64,000 nt of DNA from an uncultured Pseudorhodobacter sp. GTDB lineage: Bacteria; Pseudomonadota; Alphaproteobacteria; Rhodobacterales; Rhodobacteraceae. The stretch is from positions 28,703 through 92,702 of the forward strand of contig CAJXWJ010000004.1 of NCBI GenBank assembly GCA_913062925.1, read 5' to 3'. Every line of letters starts with the position of its first letter. Positions within the stretch are counted from its first letter, which is position 1. The translations under genes and the position numbers were made by a program. The notes beneath the pieces are model-generated. The model saw only the letters and a program-made list of their open reading frames with translations. It ran no database searches and was not told the origin of the DNA. Shown here piece after piece: positions 63,114 to 64,000 of the stretch.

Positions 63114-63647
63114 TTAGCCTTGGGTGTTGGAGGAAACACCCACCTGCGCGGGGCGCAGCAGGCGGTCGTGCAGCATAAAGCCAGTGCCCATCACCTGAAT
63201 GATTTGGCCTGCTTTGGTGCCGCCGACGGGGGCTTCGAACATGGCTTGGTGCTGCTGCGGATCAAAGACATCGCCCAAGGAGGGGTTGATTTCTGTAACG
63301 CCATGTTTTGCCAAAACATTGGTCAACTCGCGCAGGGTCAGCTCTAGCCCCTCGATCAGGGCGGCTGCCTGTGTGCGGGTTTCCTCGGTTGCGGCGTCTA
63401 GGGCGCGCTTGAGATTATCGTAGACGGGCAGCATGTCGCGGGCGAGTTTGCTGCCGCCGTATTGTTCAGCCTCGCGACGATCACGCTCGCTGCGCTTGCG
63501 GCTGTTTTCAGCATCGGCAAGAGCGCGCATGAAGCGGTCGCGCATATCGTCGCGTTCGGCACGCAGTGTTTCAAGCTCATCCGCTTGGATAAAATCTTCC
63601 AGACCGCCAAGGTCTAAATCTTCGGGGCCGTTGTTTTCCTGCGCCAT
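63114..63647 (-). CDS. grpE: Nucleotide exchange factor GrpE
   Basis: Releases ADP from DnaK in the heat-shock chaperone cycle. The product is 177 residues: an acidic N-terminus, a long coiled coil (about 25-75, with R-A-L-A-D-A-E-N-S-R-K-R), then the four-helix part. The C-terminal beta domain has the signature region F-D-P-Q-Q-H-Q-A-M-F near 126 and V-M-G-T-G-F-M-L-H-D-R-L-L-R-P-A-Q-V near 149-166. The ATG at 63647 follows AGGAAG. hrcA ends 39 nt upstream on the same strand, giving the common hrcA-grpE order. It is convergent with mutS. Confidence 0.95.
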   Translation of the reverse strand: MAQENNGPEDLDLGGLEDFIQADELETLRAERDDMRDRFMRALADAENSRKRSERDRREAEQYGGSKLARDMLPVYDNLKRALDAATEETRTQAAALIEGLELTLRELTNVLAKHGVTEINPSLGDVFDPQQHQAMFEAPVGGTKAGQIIQVMGTGFMLHDRLLRPAQVGVSSNTQG

Positions 63648-63686
63648 AGTCGTCTTCCTTACATTCAAACCGTCTTGCAGCGAGGC

Positions 63687-64000
63687 TTATCCCGAACCAC
63701 GTTCGGACAAAAGCCTGCCAACCAACTGCGCGGTATAATCAACAATGGGAACGATGCGGCCATAATTCAACCGCGTCGGACCAATCACACCTACCGCACC
63801 GATGATCTTTCGATCAGCGTTCATATAGGGAGAGACCACCAGAGAGGAACCCGAAAGTGAGAAGAGTTTGTTCTCAGAGCCAATAAAAATGCGGACACCT
63901 TCGCCGGTTTCGGCCAATTCAAGGAAATCGGCGATGTCGCGCTTGCGTTCAAGGTCATCAAACAGCACGCGAATGCGGTCGATGTCTTCGGATTCGCTGC
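63687..64000 (-). CDS. hrcA: Heat-inducible transcription repressor HrcA, C-terminal part
   Basis: Only the last 104 or so codons are inside the window; the gene continues beyond the right edge. The visible part matches the HrcA C-terminus: V-R-I-F-I-G-S-E-N near residue 36, the segment S-L-V-V-S-P-Y, then [24 protein letters not shown]. HrcA represses groESL and related genes by binding CIRCE elements and responds to GroEL levels. No CIRCE inverted repeat is seen in the visible sequence. The in-frame GTG at 63968 is not the start. grpE follows 39 nt downstream. Confidence 0.93.
   Translation of the reverse strand, partial: SESEDIDRIRVLFDDLERKRDIADFLELAETGEGVRIFIGSENKLFSLSGSSLVVSPYMNADRKIIGAVGVIGPTRLNYGRIVPIVDYTAQLVGRLLSERGSG

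Overview
The window is a GC-rich, tightly packed bacterial chromosome segment. Gene content and protein style point to an alphaproteobacterium of the Rhodobacteraceae (Rhodobacter/Gemmobacter/Pseudorhodobacter-like). Examples are DUF2794, an IalB-family protein, a ReAV-type asparaginase, UMF1, a GT61 enzyme and grpE next to hrcA. This assignment is by family recognition only; no search was run. There is no prophage, IS element, CRISPR array, rRNA or tRNA that I can see. About 56 protein genes fill nearly all of it, and no gene-free gap exceeds 300 bases.

Layout. 1-5.1 kb: the first codons of an SbtA-like bicarbonate permease behind a beta-carbonic anhydrase, an M17 aminopeptidase coupled to an NlpC/P60 hydrolase, DUF2794 and a zinc-type asparaginase. 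5.3-14 kb: IalB-like protein, rlmN, fatty acid desaturase, YcaQ-type DNA glycosylase, DUF4139 protein, class III aminotransferase and an ATP-grasp protein. 14-17.5 kb: asd and two coupled MFS transporters. 17.7-23.5 kb: a sugar region with a GH13 alpha-glucosidase facing a four-gene operon (dgoK, dgoA, lactonase, GH42 beta-galactosidase) for galactosides through the De Ley-Doudoroff route. 23.6-31.2 kb: trhO, an epimerase-like SDR, the NAD salvage genes pncA and pncB flanking a membrane hybrid histidine kinase, a small-molecule kinase and arfB.

31.2-36.3 kb: a candidate autonomous small transcription unit with an 18-codon ORF, a queuosine-precursor transporter behind a preQ1-I-like leader, then a coupled UMF1-mepA-phytase-like cell-envelope operon, a thioesterase and YggT. 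36.3-41.8 kb: recQ, yaaA and a second hybrid kinase. 42-49.4 kb: a PAN-containing alpha-2-macroglobulin coupled to pbpC. 49.4-54.8 kb: a PfkB sugar kinase, an unknown secreted protein, a PBP-like/OmpA fusion, radC and a Tat-type lytic transglycosylase. 54.9-57.3 kb: a gluconolactonase-gnd operon with a perfect GntR-type operator over its promoter. 57.4-64 kb: an SPFH/NfeD pair, a GT61 glycosyltransferase, mutS, grpE and the end of hrcA.

The most interesting signals are the preQ1-like leader before yhhQ (32097-32126), the small transcription unit at 31236-31463, and the ATGTTA-N4-TAACAT operator at 57233-57248.
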